Origin: Callipepla californica brunnescens
Lineage: Eukaryota; Chordata; Aves; Galliformes; Odontophoridae
Assembly: GCA_023055505.1 (NCBI GenBank)
Contig: JALIRH010000147.1
Coordinates: forward strand, 614,691-678,690
DNA: 64,000 bases
Reading direction: 5' to 3'
Every line of letters starts with the position of its first letter. Within the stretch, counting starts at the first letter, position 1. A program made the position numbers and the translations under genes. The notes below the pieces were generated by a model. That model ran no database searches, was not told where the DNA came from, and worked only from the letters and a program-made list of their open reading frames with translations. Below are positions 51,313 through 62,187 of the stretch, in pieces.

Positions 51313-52788
51313 TAGGGTGAATTTGAGTTTTAGGGTCAAAGTTAAATTGTTAGTTTTAGGGTTAGGGTGAAGGATTGCTTTAGTTCTAGTATTAGGGTGT
51401 TTGGGGTTAGGGTTAGGGTAAGGATTTTGGAGTGGATTAGGTTTAGGGTCAGGTTTGGGGGAGTTTTGGGGTTAGGGTTAGATTTAGGATTAGGGTTAGC
51501 AAAAAAGGTGTTTTAGTTTTAGTTTAGGTTAGTGCTAGGATTAGGTTGAGTGTTCTTGTGAAGTTTAGGTTTAGGGTTAGGTTTAGGTTTAGATTGAGGT
51601 TTAGGGTAAGGAGTAGGGTTCATTTGACTTTTAGGGTCAGAGTAGAGTTAAGTCGTGTTAGGGTTAAGGTTAAGAACAGGATTCAGATTCCAATTAGGTT
51701 TTGGGTTCCTACTAGGGATAGGCCTCAAATTAGTGTTAAGGTTAGGGTTAGGGTTAGGTATAGGGAAAGGGTTAGTGTTAAGGCCAGGGCAAGTGTATGG
51801 TTTAGGGTAAAGATTGGATTTAGGGTTAGGTTTAGATGTAGGTTTGGTTTGATCGTTAGGGTGTGAGAAGGCACCGGCCTTGGATTTCATTTGGAGATTG
51901 GGTAAGGTTTAGGAATAGGAATAACATTGGTGTTTAAAAGATGATTAGTGTTAGTATTAGGGAGAGGGTTACGGTTAGAGTTTAGTTAGGGTTGTTAGTT
52001 TTAGAGTGAGGGATAGGGGTATGGTTTGGTCTAGTACTTGGGTTAGGGTTTGGGATAGTCCTAGCATTAGTGTTAGGGTTAGGGTTCCGTTAGGGTTGTG
52101 GTAATCTGATGCTAGGTGTCGGGATTAGGGTTGTGCTTAAATGTGGGTTTGGTTTGAGGGTCAGAGTTAGGGTTAGGGTAGAGTTAGAATTAGGGTAAGA
52201 GTTAGGATTAGGTTTAGGATTAGGATAAAGATTAGGTTAGGATTAGTGTTGGCTTTAGGGTTGTGTCTGGGAGAAGGGTTAGTGTTAGGGATAGACTTAG
52301 GGTAAGAGTAAGTGTTAGGAATAGGCATAGGTTTTGGGAAAGTTTCAGAGTTTGGACTGGATTTATGATTAGGGTTAGGGACAAAGATTTTTTGAGATTT
52401 GTGATTAGATTTAGGGAGAAAAGTAGGCTGACTTGTGGTCTTAGCAGTAGGTTTAGGTTTAGGTTTAGGTTTAGGATTCCATTTGTATTTATTGATCGAG
52501 GTTGGGTTAGTTGGAGTGTAAAGGTCAGAGTAGGGTTAGGCCTTGGGATAGGGTTAAGGTTTGGAATAGGATTAGGATTCAAATGATGTTACGGGTTGGT
52601 GTTAGGGTTAGGGAAAGGTTAGGATCAGGGTTGAGGTCAGGGTTAGGTATAGGAAAAGGGTTAGTGTTAGGGCTAGGGCAATTGGAAGGGTTAGGCTTAG
52701 GCTTAGATATTAGGGTTAGGTTTAGGCGGAGGTTTGGTTCGAGTGTCAGGGTGAGAGAAGGGGTAGGCCTGGGGTTTGGTTTTGGGTT
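51313..52788 (+). repeat. Degenerate TTAGGG block, unit 8
   Basis: 1,476 bp with four GGTTTA hexamers (A type) and the C-type GGGAGAGGG site. Confidence 0.9.
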
Positions 52789-52975
52789 ACATCATACAAA
52801 TCATCCCATACATTAGCTGGGGTGGGAGGTGCAAGGAACAGCCAGCAAAGTGCTGAGTTCATTCCAATCAGAGGACCTGAAGATCGGGTAGCTACTATCA
52901 AACCGTTTGTGTTGCCAATTCCGATGATATTTATGGGGCCCTGATGTTATGGTTCAGTGGGGAGTCACTATCAAG
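52789..52975. repeat. 187-bp spacer, copy 9
   Basis: Same sequence as copy 1 by eye. Confidence 0.9.
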
Positions 52976-54781
52976 TCCAAACCCAATCCAAACCCCAAAC
53001 CTACTCCTATTCCTAAACCTTATCTTAACCCTAAACCAAACCCAAACCCAAGGCCCTCCCCTTCTCTCAGCCTAACACTCAAACTAACCTAAACCCGAAA
53101 CTAACCCTACATTTATCCTAATCTTATCCATATTCTAAGGCCTAACCCTACTCTGACCAGAAAGCTCATGTTGTCTAAAATCTACCCCTTACCTAAAACC
53201 TAAATCGACAAAAAAACCTAACCCGAAACCTCAACCTAACTCTTCTCCTAACTAGAACACCAGCACTTCACCTTACCCTAACTGGAAACCTAGGACTAAA
53301 TCCTTACCTTGTCCAGAACCCTATTCCTAACCCAAACCAGAATTCGAACCTCTACCCTAACCAAAACCCTTCCCCTAAACCTAAACCTAATGCTACCCTC
53401 AACCAAACCCTAGCCCTAAATCCTACCCTAAAACCAACACCACGTTTAAGCTCAAACCTCAAGCCTCAAAGAAAGCATCAGATTACCGCAGATCTCACCT
53501 AACACTAACCCCAATCCAATCCCTACTACTAACCCCAAACCCAATCCAAACACCAAAACTATTCCTATTCCTAAACCTAACACTAAGCCAGAACCAAACC
53601 CAAGGCCTACCCCTTCTCTCAGCCTGACACTCAAACTAACCTAGACCTGAACGCAACGCTAAATCAAATACTAAAACTCACCCTTAGCCAAGGCCCTTTT
53701 AGGACCCTTCCCTGGTCCTAAAACTAAAGAGAACCCTACCCCTTCCACTAAACCTTCATCTACATCCCTAACCCTTACCCTAAACCTAAATCTACACCAA
53801 AACCTAACCCTAACCCTAACATGTCTTTTAACTGTAAAACTAACGCTTCACCTAACCCGAACTGAAACCTCAGGACTAAACCTTACCTAACACCTAGCTA
53901 TATTCCTAACCCTATCCTGAAACCTAACGTTAACCCTAACCCTAAAAACAACTTGGAACCAAACCCTAACCCTAACCTAACCCTTATCAGAACCCTAAAT
54001 CTAATCCTAACCGTTACCTCAATTGAACTCCAATTCTTCCTGAAATCTAAATGGGACCTTAAAACCAACCCCAGATTGAAGCCCAACCCTAAACCTAACA
54101 CAAAGCATTAGATTACCACAGCCATCACCTAACTCTAACCCCAGCCTTAACGCTAATACTATCCCAAACACTATTCCAATTCCTAAACCCAACACAAACC
54201 CAAAAACACAAAGCCTACAATTCTCACAGCCTAACACTGAAAGGAAACCTAAATCTTACCCTAACTCTAAAACTAATCCAAAGCATGACCACAATTTAAA
54301 CTCTAAATCTACCTTCAAACTAAAGCTGACCCTAACACCAACCTCAAGCCAAACCCTAAGCCTAACACAAAGCATTAGATTACCACAACGCTCACCTAAC
54401 TTCTAACCCCCACCCTAACACTAATACTAAAGCAATCAGATTCCAAATACTAACCCAATTCCTATTCTGAAACCCAAAACTATTCCAAAAACAAACCCAA
54501 GGCCTAACCTTTCTCTCACCCTAACAATCAAAGAAAACCTATTCCTAAACCTAATCCTAAATCTAGTCCTAACCCTAACCCTCACCCTTAATCTAACCCC
54601 AACCCCCACCCAGAAGCTAACACTTAGCATTGTACAATACCTAAACGTACCCCTAATCCTTATCACTAAACCTAAAAGGAACCTGAAACATAGTGCTAAA
54701 TCCGAACCCTAACCCTGAAGACTAACGCTAACAATGAACCAATTCCTATACCTTTTCCTTCCTCCAAATTGATTCCTAGCA

Positions 54782-55646
54782 CTAACCCTAACCCTACATT
54801 AACCCTAACCCTAACCCTAACCCTAGCCCTAACCTAACTCTAACCCTAACCCTAACCCTAAACCTAATGCTAACCCTTACCCTACCCTAACCCTAACCCT
54901 ACCATACCCTAACCCTAACATACTCTAACCCTAACCCTAACCCTAACCCTAACCCTAACCCTAACCCTAACCCTAACCCTAACCCTAACCCTAACCCTAA
55001 CCCTTACCCTAACCCTAGCCTAACCCAAACTCTAACCCTAACCCTACCCTAACCCTAACCCTAACCCTAACCCTACCCCTAACCCTACTTTACCCTAACC
55101 CTAATCCTAACACTAACTCTAACTTTACTCCTTACCCTAACACTAATCCAATCCCGAACCCTAACCCTAATCCTAGCCCTAACTCTAACTTTATTCGTAA
55201 CCCTACCCCTAATCCAAACAATAACCCTTACCCTAATCAAACCCTATCCCTATTCCTAACCCTTACCCTAACCGTATCACAATCACTATCCTAACTCTTA
55301 CCATAACCCAAACCCTAACCTAACCCTAACCCTAACCCTAACCCTAACCCTTACCCTAACCCTAACCCTTACCCTAACCCTAACCCTACCCTAACCTTAA
55401 CTCTACCCTAACCGTATCCCTACCCTAACCCTAACCCTAATCCTAGCCCTTACTCTAACTTTATTCCTAACCCTACCCCTGATCCAAACACTAACCCTAA
55501 CCTTAATGTAACCCTAACCCTATTCCTAACCCTTACCCTAACTGTATCCCATTCCCTATCCTAACTCTTACCATAACCCTAACCCTGATGCTAATGCTAA
55601 CCCTAACCCTGAATCTAACCCTTACCCTAACCCTATCCCTTACCCA
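54782..55646 (-). repeat. Near-perfect telomeric core, unit 9 (865 bp)
   Basis: C-type core, 12 bp (two hexamers) longer than unit 7 because of a longer perfect run near 54926-55003. Confidence 0.92.
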
Positions 55647-55915
55647 GAAGCTAACACTTAGCGTTGTACAATACCTAACCGTACCCTAACCCTATCCCTA
55701 AACCTAAAAGGAACCCAAACTCTAACCCTAAATCTGTCCCTGAGCCTAACCTTCAACCTTACCCTAACCTTAACCCTAACCCTGTTCCATTCTCTAAACA
55801 TATCTGTAAGCATTACCTTCATCCTAACTCGAACTCTACCCTAACCCTATCCCTTTGACCCCAACACAAAACCCAGATTGAGCCTGACCCTAACCTAGGT
55901 AGCATCAAGTGTATG

Positions 55916-57397
55916 TAGGGTGAATTTGAGTTTTAGGGTCAAAGTTAAATTGTTAGTTTTAGGGTTAGGGTGAAGGATTGCTTTAGTTCTAGTATTAGGG
56001 TGTTTGGGGTTAGGGTTAGGGTAAGGATTTGGGGGTGGATTAGGTTTAGGGTCAGGTTTGGGGGAGTTTTGGGGTTAGGGTTAGATTTAGGATTAGGGTT
56101 AGCAAAAAAGTTGTTTTAGTTTTAGTTTAGGTTAGTGCTAGGATTAGGTTGAGTGTTCTTGTGAAGTTTAGGTTTAGGGTTAGGTTTAGGTTTAGATTGA
56201 GGTTTAGGGTAAGGAGTAGGGTTCATTTGACTTTTAGGGTCAGAGTAGAGTTAAGTCGTGTTAGGGTTAAGGTTAAGAACAGGATTCAGATTCCAATTAG
56301 GTTTTGGGTTCCTACTAGGGATAGGCCTCAAATTAGTGTTAAGGTTAGGGTTAGGGTTAGGTATAGGGAAAGGGTTAGTGTTAAGGCCAGGGCAAGTGTA
56401 TGGTTTAGGGTAAAGATTGGATTTAGGGTTAGGTTTAGATGTAGGTTTGGTTTGATCGTTAGGGTGTGAGAAGGCACCGGCCTTGGATTTCATTTGGAGA
56501 TTGGGTAAGGTTTAGGAATAGGAATAACATTGGTGTTTAAAAGATGATTAGTGTTAGTATTAGGGAGAGGGTTACGGTTAGAGTTTAGTTAGGGTTGTTA
56601 GTTTTAGAGTGAGGGATAGGGGTATGGTTTGGTCTAGTACTTGGGTTAGGGTTTGGGATAGTCCTAGCATTAGTGTTAGGGTTAGGGTTCCGTTAGGGTT
56701 GTGGTAATCTGATGCTAGGTGTCGGGATTAGGGTTGTGCTTAAATGTGGGTTTGGTTTGAGGGTCAGAGTTAGGGTTAGGGTAGAGTTAGAATTAGGGTA
56801 AGAGTTAGGATTAGGTTTAGGATTAGGATAAAGATTAGGTTAGGATTAGTGTTGGCTTTAGGGTTGTGTCTGGGAGAAGGGTTAGTGTTAGGGATAGACT
56901 TAGGGTAAGAGTAAGTGTTAGGAATAGGCATAGGTTTTGGGAAAGTTTCAGAGTTTGGACTGGATTTATGATTAGGGTTAGGGACAAAGATTTTTTGAGA
57001 TTTGTGATTAGATTTAGGGAGAAAAGTAGGCTGACTTGTGGTGTTAGCAGTAGGTTTAGGTTTAGGTTTAGGTTTAGGTTTAGGATTCCATTTGTATTTA
57101 TTGATCGAGGTTGGGTTAGTTGGAGTGTAAAGGTCAGAGTAGGGTTAGGCCTTGGGATAGGGTTAAGGTTTGGAATAGGATTAGGATTCAAATGATGTTA
57201 CGGGTTGGTGTTAGGGTTAGGGAAAGGTTAGGATCAGGGTTGAGGTCAGGGTTAGGTATAGTAAAAGGGTTAGTGTTAGGGCTAGGGCAATTGGAAGGGT
57301 TAGGCTTAGGCTTAGATATTAGGGTTAGGTTTAGGCGGAGGTTTGGTTCGAGTGTCAGGGTGAGAGAAGGGGTAGGCCTGGGGTTTGGTTTTGGGTT
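55916..57397 (+). repeat. Degenerate TTAGGG block, unit 9
   Basis: 1,482 bp with five GGTTTA hexamers. Confidence 0.9.
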
Positions 57398-57584
57398 ACA
57401 TCATACAAATCATCCCATACATTAGCTGGGGTGGGAGGTGCAAGGAACAGCCAGCAAAGTGCTGAGTTCATTCCAATCAGAGGACCTGAAGATCGGGTAG
57501 CTACTATCAAACCGTTTGTGTTGCCAATTCCGATGATATTTATGGGGCCCTGATGTTATGGTTCAGTGGGGAGTCACTATCAAG
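57398..57584. repeat. 187-bp spacer, copy 10
   Basis: Same sequence as copy 1 by eye. Confidence 0.9.
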
Positions 57585-59390
57585 TCCAAACCCAATCCAA
57601 ACCCCAAACCTACTCCTATTCCTAAACCTTATCTTAACCCTAAACCAAACCCAAACCCAAGGCCCTCCCCTTCTCTCAGCCTAACACTCAAACTAACCTA
57701 AACCCGAAACTAACCCTACATTTATCCTAATCTTATCCATATTCTAAGGCCTAACCCTACTCTGACCAGAAAGCTCATGTTGTCTAAAATCTACCCCTTA
57801 CCTAAAACCTAAATCGACAAAAAAACCTAACCCGAAACCTCAACCTAACTCTTCTCCTAACTAGAACACCAGCACTTCACCTTACCCTAACTGGAAACCT
57901 AGGACTAAATCCTTACCTTGTCCAGAACCCTATTCCTAACCCAAACCAGAATTCGAACCTCTACCCTAACCAAAACCCTTCCCCTAAACCTAAACCTAAT
58001 GCTACCCTCAACCAAACCCTAGCCCTAAATCCTACCCTAAAACCAACACCACGTTTAAGCTCAAACCTCAAGCCTCAAAGAAAGCATCAGATTACCGCAG
58101 ATCTCACCTAACACTAACCCCAATCCAATCCCTACTACTAACCCCAAACCCAATCCAAACACCAAAACTATTCCTATTCCTAAACCTAACACTAAGCCAG
58201 AACCAAACCCAAGGCCTACCCCTTCTCTCAGCCTGACACTCAAACTAACCTAGACCTGAACGCAACGCTAAATCAAATACTAAAACTCACCCTTAGCCAA
58301 GGCCCTTTTAGGACCCTTCCCTGGTCCTAAAACTAAAGAGAACCCTACCCCTTCCACTAAACCTTCATCTACATCCCTAACCCTTACCCTAAACCTAAAT
58401 CTACACCAAAACCTAACCCTAACCCTAACATGTCTTTTAACTGTAAAACTAACGCTTCACCTAACCCGAACTGAAACCTCAGGACTAAACCTTACCTAAC
58501 ACCTAGCTATATTCCTAACCCTATCCTGAAACCTAACGTTAACCCTAACCCTAAAAACAACTTGGAACCAAACCCTAACCCTAACCTAACCCTTATCAGA
58601 ACCCTAAATCTAATCCTAACCGTTACCTCAATTGAACTCCAATTCTTCCTGAAATCTAAATGGGACCTTAAAACCAACCCCAGATTGAAGCCCAACCCTA
58701 AACCTAACACAAAGCATTAGATTACCACAGCCATCACCTAACTCTAACCCCAGCCTTAACGCTAATACTATCCCAAACACTATTCCAATTCCTAAACCCA
58801 ACACAAACCCAAAAACACAAAGCCTACAATTCTCACAGCCTAACACTGAAAGGAAACCTAAATCTTACCCTAACTCTAAAACTAATCCAAAGCATGACCA
58901 CAATTTAAACTCTAAATCTACCTTCAAACTAAAGCTGACCCTAACACCAACCTCAAGCCAAACCCTAAGCCTAACACAAAGCATTAGATTACCACAACGC
59001 TCACCTAACTTCTAACCCCCACCCTAACACTAATACTAAAGCAATCAGATTCCAAATACTAACCCAATTCCTATTCTGAAACCCAAAACTATTCCAAAAA
59101 CAAACCCAAGGCCTAACCTTTCTCTCACCCTAACAATCAAAGAAAACCTATTCCTAAACCTAATCCTAAATCTAGTCCTAACCCTAACCCTCACCCTTAA
59201 TCTAACCCCAACCCCCACCCAGAAGCTAACACTTAGCATTGTACAATACCTAAACGTACCCCTAATCCTTATCACTAAACCTAAAAGGAACCTGAAACAT
59301 AGTGCTAAATCCGAACCCTAACCCTGAAGACCAACGCTAACAATGAACCAATTCCTATACCTTTTCCTTCCTCCAAATTGATTCCTAGCA

Positions 59391-60249
59391 CTAACCCTAA
59401 CCCTACATTAACCCTAACCCTAACCCTAACCCTAGCCCTAACCTAACTCTAACCCTAACCCTAACCCTAAACCTAATGCTAACCCTTACCCTACCCTAAC
59501 CCTAACCCTACCATACCCTAACCCTAACATACCCTAACCCTAACCCTAACCCTAACCCTAACCCTAACCCTAACCCTAACCCTAACCCTAACCCTAACCC
59601 TTACCCTAACCCTAGCCTAACCCAAACCCTAACCCTAACCCTACCCTAACCCTAACCCTAACCCTAACCCTACCCCTAACCCTACTTTACCCTAACCCTA
59701 ATCCTAACACTAACTCTAACTTTACTCCTTACCCTAACACTAATCCAATCCCGAACCCTAACCCTAATCCTAGCCCTAACTCTAACTTTATTCGTAACCC
59801 TACCCCTAATCCAAACAATAACCCTTACCCTAATCAAACCCTATCCCTATTCCTAACCCTTACCCTAACCGTATCACAATCCCTATCCTAACTCTTACCA
59901 TAACCCAAACCCTAACCTAACCCTAACCCTAACCCTAACCCTAACCCTAACCCTTACCCTAACCCTAACCCTTACCCTAACCCTAACCCTACCCTAACCT
60001 TAACTCTACCCTAACCGTATCCCTACCCTAACCCTAACCCTAATCCTAGCCCTTACTCTAACTTTATTCCTAACCCTACCCCTGATCCAAACACTAACCC
60101 TAACCTTAATGTAACCCTAACCCTATTCCTAACCCTTACCCTAACTGTATCCCATTCCCTATCCTAACTCTTACCATAACCCTAACCCTGATGCTAATGC
60201 TAACCCTAACCCTGAATCTAACCCTTACCCTAACCCTATCCCTTACCCA
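59391..60249 (-). repeat. Near-perfect telomeric core, unit 10 (859 bp)
   Basis: C-type core, within one hexamer of units 7 and 9. Confidence 0.92.
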
Positions 60250-60518
60250 GAAGCTAACACTTAGCGTTGTACAATACCTAACCGTACCCTAACCCTATCC
60301 CTAAACCTAAAAGGAACCCAAACTCTAACCCTAAATCTGTCCCTGAGCCTAACCTTCAACCTTACCCTAACCTTAACCCTAACCCTGTTCCATTCTCTAA
60401 ACATATCTGTAAGCATTACCTTCATCCTAACTCGAACTCTACCCTAACCCTATCCCTTTGACCCCAACACAAAACCCAGATTGAGCCTGACCCTAACCTA
60501 GGTAGCATCAAGTGTATG

Positions 60519-62000
60519 TAGGGTGAATTTGAGTTTTAGGGTCAAAGTTAAATTGTTAGTTTTAGGGTTAGGGTGAAGGATTGCTTTAGTTCTAGTATTA
60601 GGGTGTTTGGGGTTAGGGTTAGGGTAAGGATTTGGGGGTGGATTAGGTTTAGGGTCAGGTTTGGGGGAGTTTTGGGGTTAGGGTTAGATTTAGGATTAGG
60701 GTTAGCAAAAAAGTTGTTTTAGTTTTAGTTTAGGTTAGTGCTAGGATTAGGTTGAGTGTTCTTGTGAAGTTTAGGTTTAGGGTTAGGTTTAGGTTTAGAT
60801 TGAGGTTTAGGGTAAGGAGTAGGGTTCATTTGACTTTTAGGGTCAGAGTAGAGTTAAGTCGTGTTAGGGTTAAGGTTAAGAACAGGATTCAGATTCCAAT
60901 TAGGTTTTGGGTTCCTACTAGGGATAGGCCTCAAATTAGTGTTAAGGTTAGGGTTAGGGTTAGGTATAGGGAAAGGGTTAGTGTTAAGGCCAGGGCAAGT
61001 GTATGGTTTAGGGTAAAGATTGGATTTAGGGTTAGGTTTAGATGTAGGTTTGGTTTGATCGTTAGGGTGTGAGAAGGCACCGGCCTTGGATTTCATTTGG
61101 AGATTGGGTAAGGTTTAGGAATAGGAATAACATTGGTGTTTAAAAGATGATTAGTGTTAGTATTAGGGAGAGGGTTACGGTTAGAGTTTAGTTAGGGTTG
61201 TTAGTTTTAGAGTGAGGGATAGGGGTATGGTTTGGTCTAGTACTTGGGTTAGGGTTTGGGATAGTCCTAGCATTAGTGTTAGGGTTAGGGTTCCGTTAGG
61301 GTTGTGGTAATCTGATGCTAGGTGTCGGGATTAGGGTTGTGCTTAAATGTGGGTTTGGTTTGAGGGTCAGAGTTAGGGTTAGGGTAGAGTTAGAATTAGG
61401 GTAAGAGTTAGGATTAGGTTTAGGATTAGGATAAAGATTAGGTTAGGATTAGTGTTGGCTTTAGGGTTGTGTCTGGGAGAAGGGTTAGTGTTAGGGATAG
61501 ACTTAGGGTAAGAGTAAGTGTTAGGAATAGGCATAGGTTTTGGGAAAGTTTCAGAGTTTGGACTGGATTTATGATTAGGGTTAGGGACAAAGATTTTTTG
61601 AGATTTGTGATTAGATTTAGGGAGAAAAGTAGGCTGACTTGTGGTGTTAGCAGTAGGTTTAGGTTTAGGTTTAGGTTTAGGTTTAGGATTCCATTTGTAT
61701 TTATTGATCGAGGTTGGGTTAGTTGGAGTGTAAAGGTCAGAGTAGGGTTAGGCCTTGGGATAGGGTTAAGGTTTGGAATAGGATTAGGATTCAAATGATG
61801 TTACGGGTTGGTGTTAGGGTTAGGGAAAGGTTAGGATCAGGGTTGAGGTCAGGGTTAGGTATAGGAAAAGGGTTAGTGTTAGGGCTAGGGCAATTGGAAG
61901 GGTTAGGCTTAGGCTTAGATATTAGGGTTAGGTTTAGGCGGAGGTTTGGTTCGAGTGTCAGGGTGAGAGAAGGGGTAGGCCTGGGGTTTGGTTTTGGGTT
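60519..62000 (+). repeat. Degenerate TTAGGG block, unit 10
   Basis: 1,482 bp with five GGTTTA hexamers. It lacks the ATAGTAAAAGGG change of units 7 and 9. Confidence 0.9.
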
Positions 62001-62187
62001 ACATCATACAAATCATCCCATACATTAGCTGGGGTGGGAGGTGCAAGGAACAGCCAGCAAAGTGCTGAGTTCATTCCAATCAGAGGACCTGAAGATCGGG
62101 TAGCTACTATCAAACCGTTTGTGTTGCCAATTCCGATGATATTTATGGGGCCCTGATGTTATGGTTCAGTGGGGAGTCACTATCAAG
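62001..62187. repeat. 187-bp spacer, copy 11
   Basis: Same sequence as copy 1 by eye. Confidence 0.9.

Larger units (their letters stand above)
47526..52788. repeat. Telomere-like unit 8, subtype A with a C-like patch (5,263 bp)
   Basis: Spacer 47526-47712, flank 47713-49506 (1,794 bp), core 49507-51043 (1,537 bp), switch 51291, G-rich block 51313-52788. Same length as unit 6 and shares its private AAAGACAACCC (48465) and CACAAAGCCCAG (51264). It has GGGAGAGGG near 51960 and GAATTCGAACC near 48079, as in C units. Confidence 0.92.
52789..57397. repeat. Telomere-like unit 9, subtype C (4,609 bp)
   Basis: Spacer 52789-52975, flank 52976-54781 (1,806 bp), core 54782-55646 (865 bp), switch 55894, G-rich block 55916-57397. 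ATAGTAAAAGGG near 57258 is shared only with unit 7 (near 47387), which supports duplication of units 6+7 to give units 8+9. Confidence 0.92.
57398..62000. repeat. Telomere-like unit 10, subtype C (4,603 bp)
   Basis: Spacer 57398-57584, flank 57585-59390 (1,806 bp), core 59391-60249 (859 bp), switch 60497, G-rich block 60519-62000. GAAGACCAACGC near 59326 is shared only with the final partial unit, so those two flanks are closest relatives. Confidence 0.92.
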
